From an uncultured Desulfobacteraceae bacterium (lineage in GTDB: Bacteria > Desulfobacterota > Desulfobacteria > Desulfobacterales > UBA5852), in contig CAJXSL010000001.1 of NCBI GenBank assembly GCA_913060875.1, positions 764,464 through 828,463 of the forward strand: a stretch of DNA of 64,000 bases, given 5' to 3'. The translations under genes were made by a program, and so were the position numbers. A model generated the notes under the pieces. The model was not told where the DNA came from. It was given only the letters and a program-made list of their open reading frames with translations, and did no database searches. Shown one piece after another: positions 18,404-29,038 of this stretch (positions are counted from its first letter, which is position 1; every line of letters starts with the position of its first letter).

Positions 18404-18477
18404 CGGCGATGTGTGTGGCTGATACTGAGCAACGCCTGAGATCGGTAGGATAGACACATAAAAGGAGTTGAAACAGG

Positions 18478-19476
18478 ATGTTGATCTTAGGCATTGAATC
18501 CTCGTGCGACGAGACCGCGGCGGCGGTGGTCGAAGACGGTCGGCGCCTGCTGTCGTCGGTGGTGGCGTCCCAGGTGGACATTCACCACCGGTTTGGCGGC
18601 GTGGTGCCGGAACTGGCGTCCCGCAAACATATCGAAGCGGTTTCGCCGGTGGTGCAGGAGGCCCTGGCGACGGCCGGCATTACCCGGGAAGCCCTGGACG
18701 CCGTGGCGGTCACCCAGGGGCCCGGCCTGGTGGGGTCGCTGCTCGTGGGCTATTCTTTTGCCAAGGCCCTGGCCTTCGGCCTGGACATTCCCTGGGTGGG
18801 GGTCAATCACCTGGAAGGCCACATCCTGTCCGTTTTTCTGGAAGACGATCCGCCCCCATTTCCTTTCTGCGCCCTCCTGGCATCGGGGGGGCACACGGCC
18901 ATCTACCATGTCACCGGCTACACCGCCATCGAACGGATGGGCCAGACCCGCGACGACGCCGCGGGGGAAGCCTACGACAAGGTGGCCAAGGTGCTCGGCC
19001 TGGGCTATCCCGGCGGCAAGGTCATCGATGACCTGGCCCACCAGGGGGACCCCTCCCGGATTCCCTTCAAACGCCCTTTTCTGGACCGCAACGGTTTCGA
19101 TTTCAGTTTCAGCGGCATCAAGTCGGCCGTCCATCGCATGGTTCAGAAGCAGCCCGAAGAAATGACATCCCGGATGAAAGACGTGGCTGCCGGCTTCCAG
19201 GAAGCGGTGGTCGAGGTGCTCACCTTCAAGTTGATGCACGCTGTGCGGGAGAAAAACTGCCGCCATGCGGTGGTCGCAGGCGGCGTCGCCGCCAACCGCC
19301 GCCTGCGGGAAAGCGTCCGCCAGGCCGGCCGCGAACAGGGGGTCGCCGTCCATATCCCCGGTCTGGAGCTCTGCGGGGACAATGCCGCCATGATCGCGGC
19401 GGCGGGGTATCATTACCTGCAGGAGGGGCGGCGGGGGAAATTGGACGATGATGTGTACTCGCGAGTGCCCCTTTAG
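18478..19476 (+). CDS. tsaD: tRNA N6-adenosine threonylcarbamoyltransferase
   Basis: TsaD transfers the threonylcarbamoyl group to A37 of ANN-decoding tRNAs (t6A) together with TsaB and TsaE. The 332-residue protein has the ASKHA-fold opening LILGIESSCDETAAAVVE. Its metal-binding HLEGH motif is at His111/His115, and it has SGGHT and a C-terminal GGVAANRRLRE and GDNAAMIA. All are invariant features of the family. ATG 18478 follows AAGGAG. The genes tsaB, tsaC and tsaE are not adjacent. Its last bases lie inside the left arm of a long hairpin repeat. Confidence 0.97.
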   Translation: MLILGIESSCDETAAAVVEDGRRLLSSVVASQVDIHHRFGGVVPELASRKHIEAVSPVVQEALATAGITREALDAVAVTQGPGLVGSLLVGYSFAKALAFGLDIPWVGVNHLEGHILSVFLEDDPPPFPFCALLASGGHTAIYHVTGYTAIERMGQTRDDAAGEAYDKVAKVLGLGYPGGKVIDDLAHQGDPSRIPFKRPFLDRNGFDFSFSGIKSAVHRMVQKQPEEMTSRMKDVAAGFQEAVVEVLTFKLMHAVREKNCRHAVVAGGVAANRRLRESVRQAGREQGVAVHIPGLELCGDNAAMIAAAGYHYLQEGRRGKLDDDVYSRVPL

Positions 19477-19615
19477 TGCCCATCAGGAAAGGCCTTTTTT
19501 GTCCTGAGCGGCGTTCTCCGCGGGTTTTTCGGCTGCGGCGTACTTCAGTACGCCTCACCGCAAACCTTTGTGCGGCCTTGCTCAGAACAAAAAATCCTCA
19601 TTCCTGACCGGGCAC
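19468..19615. repeat. Long imperfect hairpin repeat (GTAC-core family)
   Basis: GTGCCCATCAGGAA at 19478-19491 pairs imperfectly with TTCCTGACCGGGCAC near 19601-19615, and CCTGAGC pairs with GCTCAGA. The centre is GGCGTACttcaGTACGCC flanked by TGC and TC. The core and its flanks recur in other hairpins of this window while the arms differ. It follows the tsaD stop and may serve as its terminator. The remaining bases to 19775 hold no gene. Confidence 0.65.
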
Positions 19616-19775
19616 TTTTCAGCTTTCATGCCCAGTGGGCAAACTTCCTGCGGTGAAAATTTCTCTACATTCTGACTTCTGACTCCAGACTTCTGACTTC
19701 TCAGTTCAACTATTTACTGCAGGAGATAGCCCCTTCCAGGAGCAATCCCAAGCCGGGTCCGCTGGACCCGGATTT

Positions 19776-20780
19776 TTACCTTTGAGCACCTAGATAGTTT
19801 TGCTTCAGATCCAGGATACGCTGGACCGCGGCGCGGGCCAGGTCGGGGAATTGGTGCGTCTGGCGCAGCATTTCGTCCCAACCCTCCCGGATGCGGGGAC
19901 CCTTGTGGCAGATCAGGGCGAAATCGACTTCGGCGGCCACCACCTGGCGGATTACGGTCCGGATATCGAAATGCTGCACGATGGCGCCCATGTCGAGATC
20001 GTCCGTCAGGGTGACGCCCTGGTAGCCCATTTGGCGGCGCAGGAGATCCCGGGCGATGACCGGCGACAGGCTGGCCGGCCAGGCGGGGTCGATTTGCGCA
20101 TACAGGATGTGGGACAGCATGACGCCGGCCACCTTTTGATCGATGGCGGCCTGGAAGGGGGGCAGGTCGATGGGGGCCATGGCGTCGAGGTCTTCCCCGA
20201 AGGTGGGCAGATCCAGGTGGGAGTCCAGGGTGGTGCGCCCGATGCCGGGGAAGTGTTTGGCCACCGCCATCACGCCGTCGGCCTGCAGGGTTTCGATCAG
20301 GGCCGTGCCCATGCGGGCCACATACCCGGGATCGCTTCCGAACACCCGGTCGGCCATGATGCCGGAAAGGTCGGCGGGGGCCACGTCCATGACCGGGGCC
20401 ATGTCCATGTTGATGCCGGCCGCGGCAAGCTCCCGGGCCGTTGTGCGGGCAAAGGCCCGGGCGTCCTCTTCATCCCGCATGGAGGGGTTGCCGGCGAATT
20501 CGGTAAAGTGGGGGGCTTTCAGACGGGCCACCGGCCCGCCTTCCTGGTCCACGGCAATGATCAGGGGCGGCTGGCCGCACCGGGCGGCAAAGGCCTGGCA
20601 GTCGCGGCAGAGCAGTTGCAGCTGGTCCGGGTCGGCAATATTCGGCTTGAACAGGATCAGGCCCCCGACACACAGGTCGGCGATCAGCTCCTGCAGATCG
20701 GCATTGAAGGCCTGGCCCTCGAAGCCCACCATCAGGCGCTGTCCGGCCAGTTGCTCAGGGGTTAACGGTTCGATGGTCAT
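19776..20780 (-). CDS. nagZ: Beta-N-acetylhexosaminidase (GH3, NagZ-type)
   Basis: NagZ removes GlcNAc from muropeptides during peptidoglycan recycling in the cytoplasm. The 334-residue GH3 protein has the NagZ signature KHFPGIGRTTLDSH (residues 175-188), which supplies the unusual His/Asp general acid-base pair, and the nucleophile region TDDLDMGAI (Asp260). An early VDQEGGPVARL motif binds substrate. No signal peptide is present, as expected. mltG lies 65 bp upstream on the same strand, making a small peptidoglycan-processing operon: MltG cuts glycan strands and NagZ trims recycled fragments. Confidence 0.93.
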   Translation of the reverse strand: MTIEPLTPEQLAGQRLMVGFEGQAFNADLQELIADLCVGGLILFKPNIADPDQLQLLCRDCQAFAARCGQPPLIIAVDQEGGPVARLKAPHFTEFAGNPSMRDEEDARAFARTTARELAAAGINMDMAPVMDVAPADLSGIMADRVFGSDPGYVARMGTALIETLQADGVMAVAKHFPGIGRTTLDSHLDLPTFGEDLDAMAPIDLPPFQAAIDQKVAGVMLSHILYAQIDPAWPASLSPVIARDLLRRQMGYQGVTLTDDLDMGAIVQHFDIRTVIRQVVAAEVDFALICHKGPRIREGWDEMLRQTHQFPDLARAAVQRILDLKQNYLGAQR

Positions 20781-20845
20781 GGCATGATGCTCAACTTTCC
20801 AATGGGGATTCCAGCGGCGTTCGTTTGCCGCCGGTGGGTGCTCCC

Positions 20846-21862
20846 TTACGACGATTTCCGCCGCCGGCGCAACTGGTATTTGCGCACCGCTTCCTGGTGG
20901 TCTTTGAGGTTGCTGGAAAACTGATGGGTGCGGTCCTTGCGGGAGACGAAGAACAGGTAATCGGTCTCGGCCGGGTAGAGAGCCGCCTCCAGGGCGGCAT
21001 GCCCCGGGCTGGCAATGGGGCCGGGGGGAAGGCCTTTGATGACGTACGTGTTGTAGGGGGTCGGCGTGCGCAGGTGTTTGCGGGTCAGGTTGCCGTCGAA
21101 GTCTTCGATTCCATAGATCACCGTGGGGTCGGTTTCCAGGCGCATGCCTTTTTTCAGGCGGTTGTGAAACACGGATGCGATCAGCGGCCGTTCGGCCGGA
21201 TCGCCGGTTTCTTTCTCGATGATGGAGGCCAGGGTGACCACCTGGTGCAGGGTCAGGCCGAGGGCTTCGGCCCGGCTTTGCCAGCTGTCGCTGATGGCGT
21301 CCCGGAAACGCTGGGTCATGGCGGCAATGATCTTCTCCTGGGAAAACCCCCGGGGAAAATGGTAGGTGTCCGGAAACAGGTAGCCCTCCAGGGTTTGGGC
21401 CGGCACCTGTTGTTCCGTTGCAACCGCCGGGTCGGTGGCCAGGTTAAAAAAGGCATCGGTATCCCCGAATCCGGCCCGGGAAACGGTTTGCGCAATCTGG
21501 CGCAGGGTAAACCCCTCCGGTATGGTGACCCGGTAGAGACGGACTTTGCCCGCCACCAGCGTATCGAGAATCTGGCGGGGGGTCATGGTGCCGTATAGTT
21601 GGAATTCGCCGGCCTGGATCTGGCGGTGGCTGCCGTTGATGCGGGCAAACAGGCGGAATTTGCGGGGCGATTGGATCAGGCCGAGGGCCTGCAGCTTGCG
21701 GGCGGTGGCGCTGAACCCTTCCCCGGGTGCGATGATCACGGTGTGGGCCTTGTCGTGGGCCGCGTCCACCGTGTCGGGATACCGGGTCATCTCATAGATG
21801 GCGAAGGCCGCCCCTGCCAGGACGACGAGCAGGATCGGCACTGTTATTTTCAGCCATTTCAA
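20846..21862 (-). CDS. mltG: Endolytic peptidoglycan transglycosylase MltG
   Basis: MltG is an inner-membrane lytic transglycosylase that cleaves nascent glycan strands and sets their length. The 338-residue protein has an N-terminal membrane anchor (about residues 5-22). It then has a LysM-like segment (IIAPGEGFSATARKLQALGLI...) and the YceG catalytic domain with LEGYLFPDTY (158-167) and the catalytic-Glu motif LASIIEKETG (211-220), followed by VFHNRLKKGMRLETDPTVIYG. A GGAGG lies some 15 bases before ATG 21862, a little far. It is co-directional with nagZ. Confidence 0.95.
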   Translation of the reverse strand: MKWLKITVPILLVVLAGAAFAIYEMTRYPDTVDAAHDKAHTVIIAPGEGFSATARKLQALGLIQSPRKFRLFARINGSHRQIQAGEFQLYGTMTPRQILDTLVAGKVRLYRVTIPEGFTLRQIAQTVSRAGFGDTDAFFNLATDPAVATEQQVPAQTLEGYLFPDTYHFPRGFSQEKIIAAMTQRFRDAISDSWQSRAEALGLTLHQVVTLASIIEKETGDPAERPLIASVFHNRLKKGMRLETDPTVIYGIEDFDGNLTRKHLRTPTPYNTYVIKGLPPGPIASPGHAALEAALYPAETDYLFFVSRKDRTHQFSSNLKDHQEAVRKYQLRRRRKSS

Positions 21863-22124
21863 AACCGCTGGTTGCCTCCCTCATGCGATGGCCCGGTCGG
21901 CCCGGATCTCCTCCGGCCGAACCGGAAATTAACAGTCTATGTGAAAGGGGCGTGACTGTCAAAGGGATTGTCTGACCGTGATGGTTGACAGCGCCGCCAA
22001 TAAGTGCCAATTTCTTGGTTACTTTTCCAGATCTTATGGGGCGTCGCCGGCCTTGCCGGGGCCGGGCGGCATTCCTCTCCCGAATGGATCCACCTTAATC
22101 ATTTGAATGTCTGCCTGTTGAAAC

Positions 22125-23294
22125 ATGTTGATGCCATCGAAGCAGAACCTAAACGACTATCAGGGCTTTGAGCAGGGCCCCATTCGACCGCCCAGCGAAG
22201 CCAACAGCCTGCTGATCCGGGTCACCCGCAACTGCCCCTGGAACCGCTGCCGGTTTTGCCCGGTTTACAAAGGGCGGAAATTTTCGCTGCGTCCCCGGGA
22301 GCACGTGCTCGAAGACATCGACCGGGTCCACCGTTACGTCACGGCCATTCGCGATGCCGACCAGGGCCCCGGGCGCCTGACGCCGGAGGACGTGCGCCGC
22401 ATCGGCGCGGCCGTGGCCCCCCTGGACGAGGGGGCTTTCCAGGCGGCTTTGCACTGGCGCGCCGGGGGCATGCAATCCATTTTTATTCAGGATGCCAACA
22501 GCCTGGTGATCAAGCCGGACGATCTGAAAGCCGTGCTGGCCCGCTTGCGGGCATGCTTTCCCTGGGTGGCCCGGATTACCTCCTACGCCCGCTCCCACAC
22601 CGTGGCCCGCATCGCCGATGCCGATCTCGAGGCCTTTGCCGCCGCCGGCCTGAACCGCATCCATATCGGGCTGGAGTCGGGGTCGGACCAGGTGCTGGCC
22701 CGCATGAAAAAGGGCATCACCAAGGCGGGGCACATCAAGGCCGGCCGCAAAATCAAGCGGGCCGGCATGGAACTCTCCGAATACGTCATGCCCGGCCTGG
22801 GCGGGCGGGATCTTTCCCGGGAGCACGCCCTCGAGACCGCCGACTGCCTCAACCGGATCGATCCGGATTTCATCCGCCTGCGCACCCTGGCCATCCCCAA
22901 CCATACCGAACTTTTCCAGGACTTCGAGGCCGGGCGCTTTGAAAAACTGACGGACCGGGAGATGGCCGCGGAAACCCTGCTCTTCCTGGGGACCCTGGAC
23001 GGGATCGGCAGCACCGTTAAAAGCGACCACATTCTCAACCTCTTCCAGGAAGTCGAAGGCCGCCTGCCCGAAGACAAAGCCGCCATGACGGCCGTCATCC
23101 GGCAGTTCCTGGACCTGGCACCGGAAGACCAGGTGATCTACCAGGTGGGCCGGCGCCTGGGGCTGTTTTCCCGCCTGGCGGACATGGAGCGGCCGAACCG
23201 CCGGGCGCGGGCCGAGCAGGCCTGCCAGCTTTACGGTATCGACGCGGACAACGTGGACCAGGCCATCGACGAACTGATGAAACGGTTCATTTGA
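22125..23294 (+). CDS. Radical SAM protein of unknown substrate
   Basis: A 389-residue radical SAM enzyme. The cluster-binding cysteines occur as NCPWNRCRFCP near residues 35-45, a Cx4Cx2C spacing instead of the standard Cx3Cx2C. The usual TIM-barrel motifs follow: SLVIKPDDL after a SAM-contact strand, LNRIHIGLESGSDQVLARMKKG (the GxE-like and ribose region), and SEYVMPGLGG. The C-terminal 100 residues are helical. The pattern resembles COG1032/HemN-like uncharacterised enzymes. Shine-Dalgarno is poor; ATG 22131 is another possible start. It stands alone upstream of icd, with no partner suggesting a substrate. Confidence 0.8.
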   Translation: MLMPSKQNLNDYQGFEQGPIRPPSEANSLLIRVTRNCPWNRCRFCPVYKGRKFSLRPREHVLEDIDRVHRYVTAIRDADQGPGRLTPEDVRRIGAAVAPLDEGAFQAALHWRAGGMQSIFIQDANSLVIKPDDLKAVLARLRACFPWVARITSYARSHTVARIADADLEAFAAAGLNRIHIGLESGSDQVLARMKKGITKAGHIKAGRKIKRAGMELSEYVMPGLGGRDLSREHALETADCLNRIDPDFIRLRTLAIPNHTELFQDFEAGRFEKLTDREMAAETLLFLGTLDGIGSTVKSDHILNLFQEVEGRLPEDKAAMTAVIRQFLDLAPEDQVIYQVGRRLGLFSRLADMERPNRRARAEQACQLYGIDADNVDQAIDELMKRFI

Positions 23295-23397
23295 CTTGCG
23301 GACATACCGGATACCTGCTTTTTATCTTCGCCAAAGCAAGAGAAATGACCGTCCTGGTGTGACGGCGGACCCTTAACTCGGCATGGAGAATGCGACA

Positions 23398-24624
<1,227 letters not shown>

Positions 24625-24710
24625 TCTTTATCACGGATGGATGGGCCGGAGGTCAGGGGGCGTTCAAGACGCGTTTCAAGACCCGTAATTTTTAAACCGA
24701 TGGGGGATCC

Positions 24711-27455
24711 ATGAAAAAGGAAGATTTCACCGGAACGATCGAGGTCAGTGGCCGACGCTATACGTATTTCGATATCCTCAAACTGGCCGCCGACGGTATG
24801 GCCGATATCCAGCGGTTGCCCTTTTCGATACGCATCCTCACCGAAAACCTGCTGCGCAAGATGGACGGCCGGGTGGTGCGCGAAGACGATCTCCTGAACA
24901 TTGCCCGCTGGCAGAAGACCTATGATGCGCCGGTGGAAATTCCCTATCATCCGGCCCGGGTGCTCATGCAGGACTTCACCGGGGTGCCGGCGGTGGTGGA
25001 TCTGGCCGCCATGCGCGATGCCATGGCCCGCCAGGGAGGGGATCCCGCCAGGATCAACCCCCTGGTGCCGGTGGAACTGGTGATCGATCACTCGGTCCAG
25101 GTGGATTATTTCGGCACCACCAATGCCGTGGTCAAGAATGTTGCCAGGGAATACGAGCGCAACGGCGAGCGCTACGCCTTCCTCAAATGGGCCCAGCAGA
25201 GCTTCGACAATTTCAAGGTGGTGCCCCCCCGTTCGGGCATCTGCCACCAGGTCAACCTGGAACACCTGGGAAGGGTGGTCATCGGCGAGGAAACCCCGGA
25301 CGGCTGGGTGGCCTTTCCCGACACCCTGGTGGGGCTGGACTCCCACACCACCATGATCGACGCCCTGGGGGTGATGGGGTGGGGGGTCGGCGGCATCGAG
25401 GCCGAGGCCGTCATGCTGGGCCAGCCCTATTACATGTCCATCCCCCAGGTCATCGGGGTCAAGTTGACGGGGGCCCTGCGGCCGGGGGTTACCGCCACCG
25501 ACCTGGTGCTGACGGTGACCCAGATGCTGCGGGAATACGGCGTGGTGGAGAAATTCGTGGAGTACTTCGGGCCCGGCCTGAAAGAGCTGTCGATCCCGGA
25601 CCGCGCCACCATTTCCAACATGACCCCGGAATACGGGGCCACCCTGGGTATCTTCCCGGTGGATGAAAAGACCATCGCCTACCTGCGGGCCACCAACCGG
25701 TCGGAACAGGCCGACCTGGTGGACGCCTACACCCGCGCCAACGGCCTGTTTTACACCGGTGCGGAAACCCCCGAATACACCGATGTGCTGACCCTGGACC
25801 TGGCCACCGTGGAACCCTGCTTGTCCGGCCCGGCCCGGCCCCAGGACCGCATCGTGCTGACGGACCTCAAAACCAAATTTGCGGAGATCCTGGGATGCGA
25901 ATACAGCCGCGACGAAGAGATGGCCCGCATTTCCCAGTTTCACGAAGAGTCCGGCACCCGGACGTCGCGCATGCCCATCTGTCGCCCCGTCTCGGATGGG
26001 GCCTGCCATCTCGATCTCCACGGCACGCCCGTTCAACTGCGCAACGGCTCGGTGGTGATCGCGGCCATTACCTCCTGCACGAACACCTCCAACCCCTCCA
26101 TCTTGATCGGAGCCGGCCTGCTGGCCAGGAAAGCGGTCGAACGCGGCCTCAAAGTGCCGGCCTTTGTCAAAACATCCCTGGCCCCGGGCTCCAAAGTGGT
26201 GATCCAGTACCTGGAGGCGGCCGGGCTGATGCCCTACCTGGAGGCGCTCGGCTTTCACCTGGCCGGATTCGGGTGCACCACCTGCATCGGCAACAGCGGG
26301 CCGCTGGATCCGATCATCGAAAAATGTGTGGTGGCCAACGATCTCAATGTGGCTTCGGTGCTTTCCGGCAACCGCAACTTCGAGGCCCGCATCCACCAGA
26401 ATATCAAGTCCAATTTCCTGGCCTCCCCCATGCTGGTGGTGGCCTTTGCCCTGGCCGGCCATATCGATGTGGACCTGACCTACGAGCCGGTGGGGATCGA
26501 TCCCAACGGCGAGCCGGTCTACCTGGACGACATCTGGCCCACCAACGAAGAGATCGAAGCCCTGGTCCAGGCCCATCTCAAGGAAGAATTCTATGCGCTG
26601 GAATACGGCCGCATCTTTGACGGGGACGAGTTCTGGGCCGATCTGCCGAATGTCAAATCCATGACCTACACCTGGGACGACCAGTCCACCTACATCAAAA
26701 ACCCGCCCTATTTCGAGGATTTCAGCGCCGAACCGGCGGCTTCCGCGAATATCGAGAGGGCCAGGGCCCTGGCGGTTCTGGGCGACACCGTGACCACCGA
26801 TCACATCTCCCCGGCCGGCGCCATCCCCGAGGCTTATCCGGCCGGCCAGTACCTGGTTTCCAAGGGCGTGGCCGTGGAACAGTTCAATTCCTACGGGTCC
26901 CGGCGGGGCAACCACGAGGTCATGATGCGGGGCACCTTCGGCAACATCCGGCTCAAGAACCAGCTCGTGGGGGGCAAGGAGGGCAGCTATACCCGTAAGT
27001 TTCCCCAGGGCGAGGAAGGCTTCGTGTACGAGGCGGCCATGGCCTACAAAGCGGAAGAAACGCCCCTGGTGGTGCTGGGGGGCAAGGAATACGGCACCGG
27101 TTCCTCGCGCGACTGGGCGGCCAAGGGCTCCAATCTGCTCGGCGTGCGGGCGGTGATCAGCCAGTCCTTCGAGCGCATTCATCGCAGCAATCTCGTGGGT
27201 ATGGGGGTGCTGCCCCTGGTGTTCCAGGAAGGCGACAGCGTTGCCGGCCTGGGGCTTACCGGCGAAGAAGTTTTCACCATCACCGGCATCGACACCATGG
27301 CGCCCCGCAAGGTCCTGCAGGTCAAGGCGGAGAAGGCGGATGGCACGGCGGTCACCTTCGACGTGCTGGCCCGGCTCGACTCCGAGGTGGAGGTGGATTA
27401 TTTCCGCCATGGCGGCATTCTGCCCTTTGTGCTGCGCAAACTGATGACCGCCTGA
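24711..27455 (+). CDS. acnA: Aconitate hydratase A
   Basis: Aconitase interconverts citrate and isocitrate through a [4Fe-4S] cluster. The 914-residue length and domain order (catalytic domains, then the swivelling domain 4 after a linker) fit AcnA. Cluster ligands are visible: the Cys in ITSCTNTSNPSI (about residue 456) and both Cys in GCTTCIGNSG (about 522 and 525). Other motifs are DSHTTMIDALGVMGWGVGGIE, DHISPAGAIP and GGKEYGTGSSRDWAAKG with the catalytic Ser loop. It follows icd on the same strand and precedes the korDABC promoter by about 110 bp. Confidence 0.96.
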   Translation: MKKEDFTGTIEVSGRRYTYFDILKLAADGMADIQRLPFSIRILTENLLRKMDGRVVREDDLLNIARWQKTYDAPVEIPYHPARVLMQDFTGVPAVVDLAAMRDAMARQGGDPARINPLVPVELVIDHSVQVDYFGTTNAVVKNVAREYERNGERYAFLKWAQQSFDNFKVVPPRSGICHQVNLEHLGRVVIGEETPDGWVAFPDTLVGLDSHTTMIDALGVMGWGVGGIEAEAVMLGQPYYMSIPQVIGVKLTGALRPGVTATDLVLTVTQMLREYGVVEKFVEYFGPGLKELSIPDRATISNMTPEYGATLGIFPVDEKTIAYLRATNRSEQADLVDAYTRANGLFYTGAETPEYTDVLTLDLATVEPCLSGPARPQDRIVLTDLKTKFAEILGCEYSRDEEMARISQFHEESGTRTSRMPICRPVSDGACHLDLHGTPVQLRNGSVVIAAITSCTNTSNPSILIGAGLLARKAVERGLKVPAFVKTSLAPGSKVVIQYLEAAGLMPYLEALGFHLAGFGCTTCIGNSGPLDPIIEKCVVANDLNVASVLSGNRNFEARIHQNIKSNFLASPMLVVAFALAGHIDVDLTYEPVGIDPNGEPVYLDDIWPTNEEIEALVQAHLKEEFYALEYGRIFDGDEFWADLPNVKSMTYTWDDQSTYIKNPPYFEDFSAEPAASANIERARALAVLGDTVTTDHISPAGAIPEAYPAGQYLVSKGVAVEQFNSYGSRRGNHEVMMRGTFGNIRLKNQLVGGKEGSYTRKFPQGEEGFVYEAAMAYKAEETPLVVLGGKEYGTGSSRDWAAKGSNLLGVRAVISQSFERIHRSNLVGMGVLPLVFQEGDSVAGLGLTGEEVFTITGIDTMAPRKVLQVKAEKADGTAVTFDVLARLDSEVEVDYFRHGGILPFVLRKLMTA

Positions 27456-27565
27456 TACTGGCCGCGGCAAGCCAGGATCCGGCCGGCGACGGTGTGAAAA
27501 ATGCAAGACCGATCAAGCCTTTGGGGGAAACGTGGCGTGAATTTGTCTATCCGGACCGGTTTTGC

Positions 27566-27594
27566 TTGACAAAGGCAATGGGACTCAATAATAG
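27566..27594 (+). promoter_or_regulatory. Sigma70-type promoter of the kor operon
   Basis: TTGACA (27566-27571), 17 bases, TAATAG (27589-27594), about 80 bases before korD. The match to consensus is strong and shows that kor can be transcribed apart from icd-acnA. Confidence 0.7.
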
Positions 27595-27673
27595 GGGCGA
27601 TTTGGCGGCCGCCCTAAACGGCCGCAACGCAATACGATCTGGTTACGCTACGTACGCTCGAGGAGAACGGCGG

Positions 27674-27877
27674 ATGGCCAAGAAGAAGCTCAAGCAACAT
27701 CACATCGACAGGGACTGGTGCAAAGGGTGCGGTATCTGCGTTCATTTCTGCCCCAAGAATGTCCTGGAACTGGATGACATGGACAAGGTTTTTGCAGCCC
27801 GGCCGGAAGACTGCATTGCCTGTAAACTTTGCGAGATCCGCTGTCCGGACCTTGCCATCGAAATCGAAACCGAATAG
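27674..27877 (+). CDS. korD: 2-oxoglutarate:ferredoxin oxidoreductase, delta (ferredoxin) subunit
   Basis: A 67-residue ferredoxin with two [4Fe-4S] motifs: CKGCGICVHFCPKN (about residues 16-29) and CIACKLCEIRCPDL (about 47-60). It ends in an acidic tail. Such a subunit passes electrons from the catalytic subunits to free ferredoxin. ATG 27674 follows AGGAG; a longer in-frame reading begins upstream of the promoter and is excluded. It is the first gene of korDABC, 11 bp before korA. Confidence 0.92.
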   Translation: MAKKKLKQHHIDRDWCKGCGICVHFCPKNVLELDDMDKVFAARPEDCIACKLCEIRCPDLAIEIETE

Positions 27878-27888
27878 GGCGTGGGATC

Positions 27889-29037
27889 ATGAGCACTCAG
27901 GTTAAATTCGTACAGGGCAACGAGGCGTGTGTGGAAGCCGCACTGTATGCCGGGCTGGACTTTTTTGCCGGCTACCCCATCACCCCGTCTACGGAAATTG
28001 CGGAACTCCTGTCCCGGCGCCTGCCCATGGCCGGCGGCAAGTTCATCCAGATGGAAGACGAACTGGCCTCCATCTGCGCCATCATCGGGGCCTCTTTGAC
28101 CGGCCACAAGGTGATGACGGCCACCAGCGGACCGGGCTTTTCCCTGATGCAGGAGGCCCTGGGCTACGCCATCATGGCCGAGATTCCCTGCGTGATCGTG
28201 GATGTCCAGCGCGGGGGGCCTTCCACCGGCATTCCCACCCACGGCAGCCAGGGGGACATCATGCAGGCCCGCTGGGGCACCCATGGGGATCACGCCATCA
28301 TCGCGCTGACGGCCTCCAACCACCAGGATGTCTTTGCCATGACCATCGAGGCCTTCAACATGGCCGAGACCTACCGCACGCCGGTGATCCTGCTGTTTGA
28401 CGAAATCGTGGGACACATGCGGGAGAAGCTGGTGCTGCCCGAGCCCGGTGAAATGCCGCTGGTGGAGCGCCTGCGGACTTCGGTCCAGGGCGGGGTCAAC
28501 TATCATCCCTACCTGCCCCGGGAAGACGGGCGTCTGCCCATGAGTGATTTCGGCGGGGTGCACCGCTACAACGTGACCGGCCTCTATCATGACATGTGGG
28601 GTTTCCCTTCGGCCGATCCGGGGGTGGCCCACGGGCTCATCCGCCACCTGGTGGACAAGATCGAAAACCGCACCAACCAGCTGGCCCGCTACAAGGAGTA
28701 TTTCCTGGAGGATGCGGAGATCGTCATGGTCTCTTACGGCTCGGCGGCCCGCTCGGCCCTGCACGTGGTCAAGAACCGCCGCAACCGGGGCGAGCGTCTG
28801 GGACTGCTGGAGTTGCAGACCCTGTGGCCCTTTCCCCGCGACATCGTGCGCGAAAAATGCGCCCAGGCCGAGGCCGTTCTGGTGGTGGAGCTGAACATGG
28901 GCCAGGTGATGCAGGAAGTCAAAAAGGCGTTGGATCATCCCGAAAAGGTTTTTCTGGCCAACCGCATCGACGGTGTTTTCATTACCCCGACGGATATCCG
29001 CAAGATCCTGCGGCTCATCCAGGGGAAGGGGGTATAG
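27889..29037 (+). CDS. korA: 2-oxoglutarate:ferredoxin oxidoreductase, alpha subunit
   Basis: KorA with KorB oxidatively decarboxylates 2-oxoglutarate and CoA to succinyl-CoA, reducing ferredoxin; the reaction can run in reverse. The 382-residue protein shows the alpha-subunit motifs GNEACVEAALYAG, FAGYPITPSTEIAE, QMEDELASI, ATSGPGFSLMQE and GGPSTGIPT, then the C-terminal transketolase-like domain (LLELQTLWPFP). Related enzymes act on pyruvate or branched 2-oxoacids; the neighbouring icd and acnA favour 2-oxoglutarate. ATG 27889 overlaps nothing and lies 11 bp after korD. korB starts one base after its stop. Confidence 0.92.
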   Translation: MSTQVKFVQGNEACVEAALYAGLDFFAGYPITPSTEIAELLSRRLPMAGGKFIQMEDELASICAIIGASLTGHKVMTATSGPGFSLMQEALGYAIMAEIPCVIVDVQRGGPSTGIPTHGSQGDIMQARWGTHGDHAIIALTASNHQDVFAMTIEAFNMAETYRTPVILLFDEIVGHMREKLVLPEPGEMPLVERLRTSVQGGVNYHPYLPREDGRLPMSDFGGVHRYNVTGLYHDMWGFPSADPGVAHGLIRHLVDKIENRTNQLARYKEYFLEDAEIVMVSYGSAARSALHVVKNRRNRGERLGLLELQTLWPFPRDIVREKCAQAEAVLVVELNMGQVMQEVKKALDHPEKVFLANRIDGVFITPTDIRKILRLIQGKGV

Positions 29038-29038
29038 C

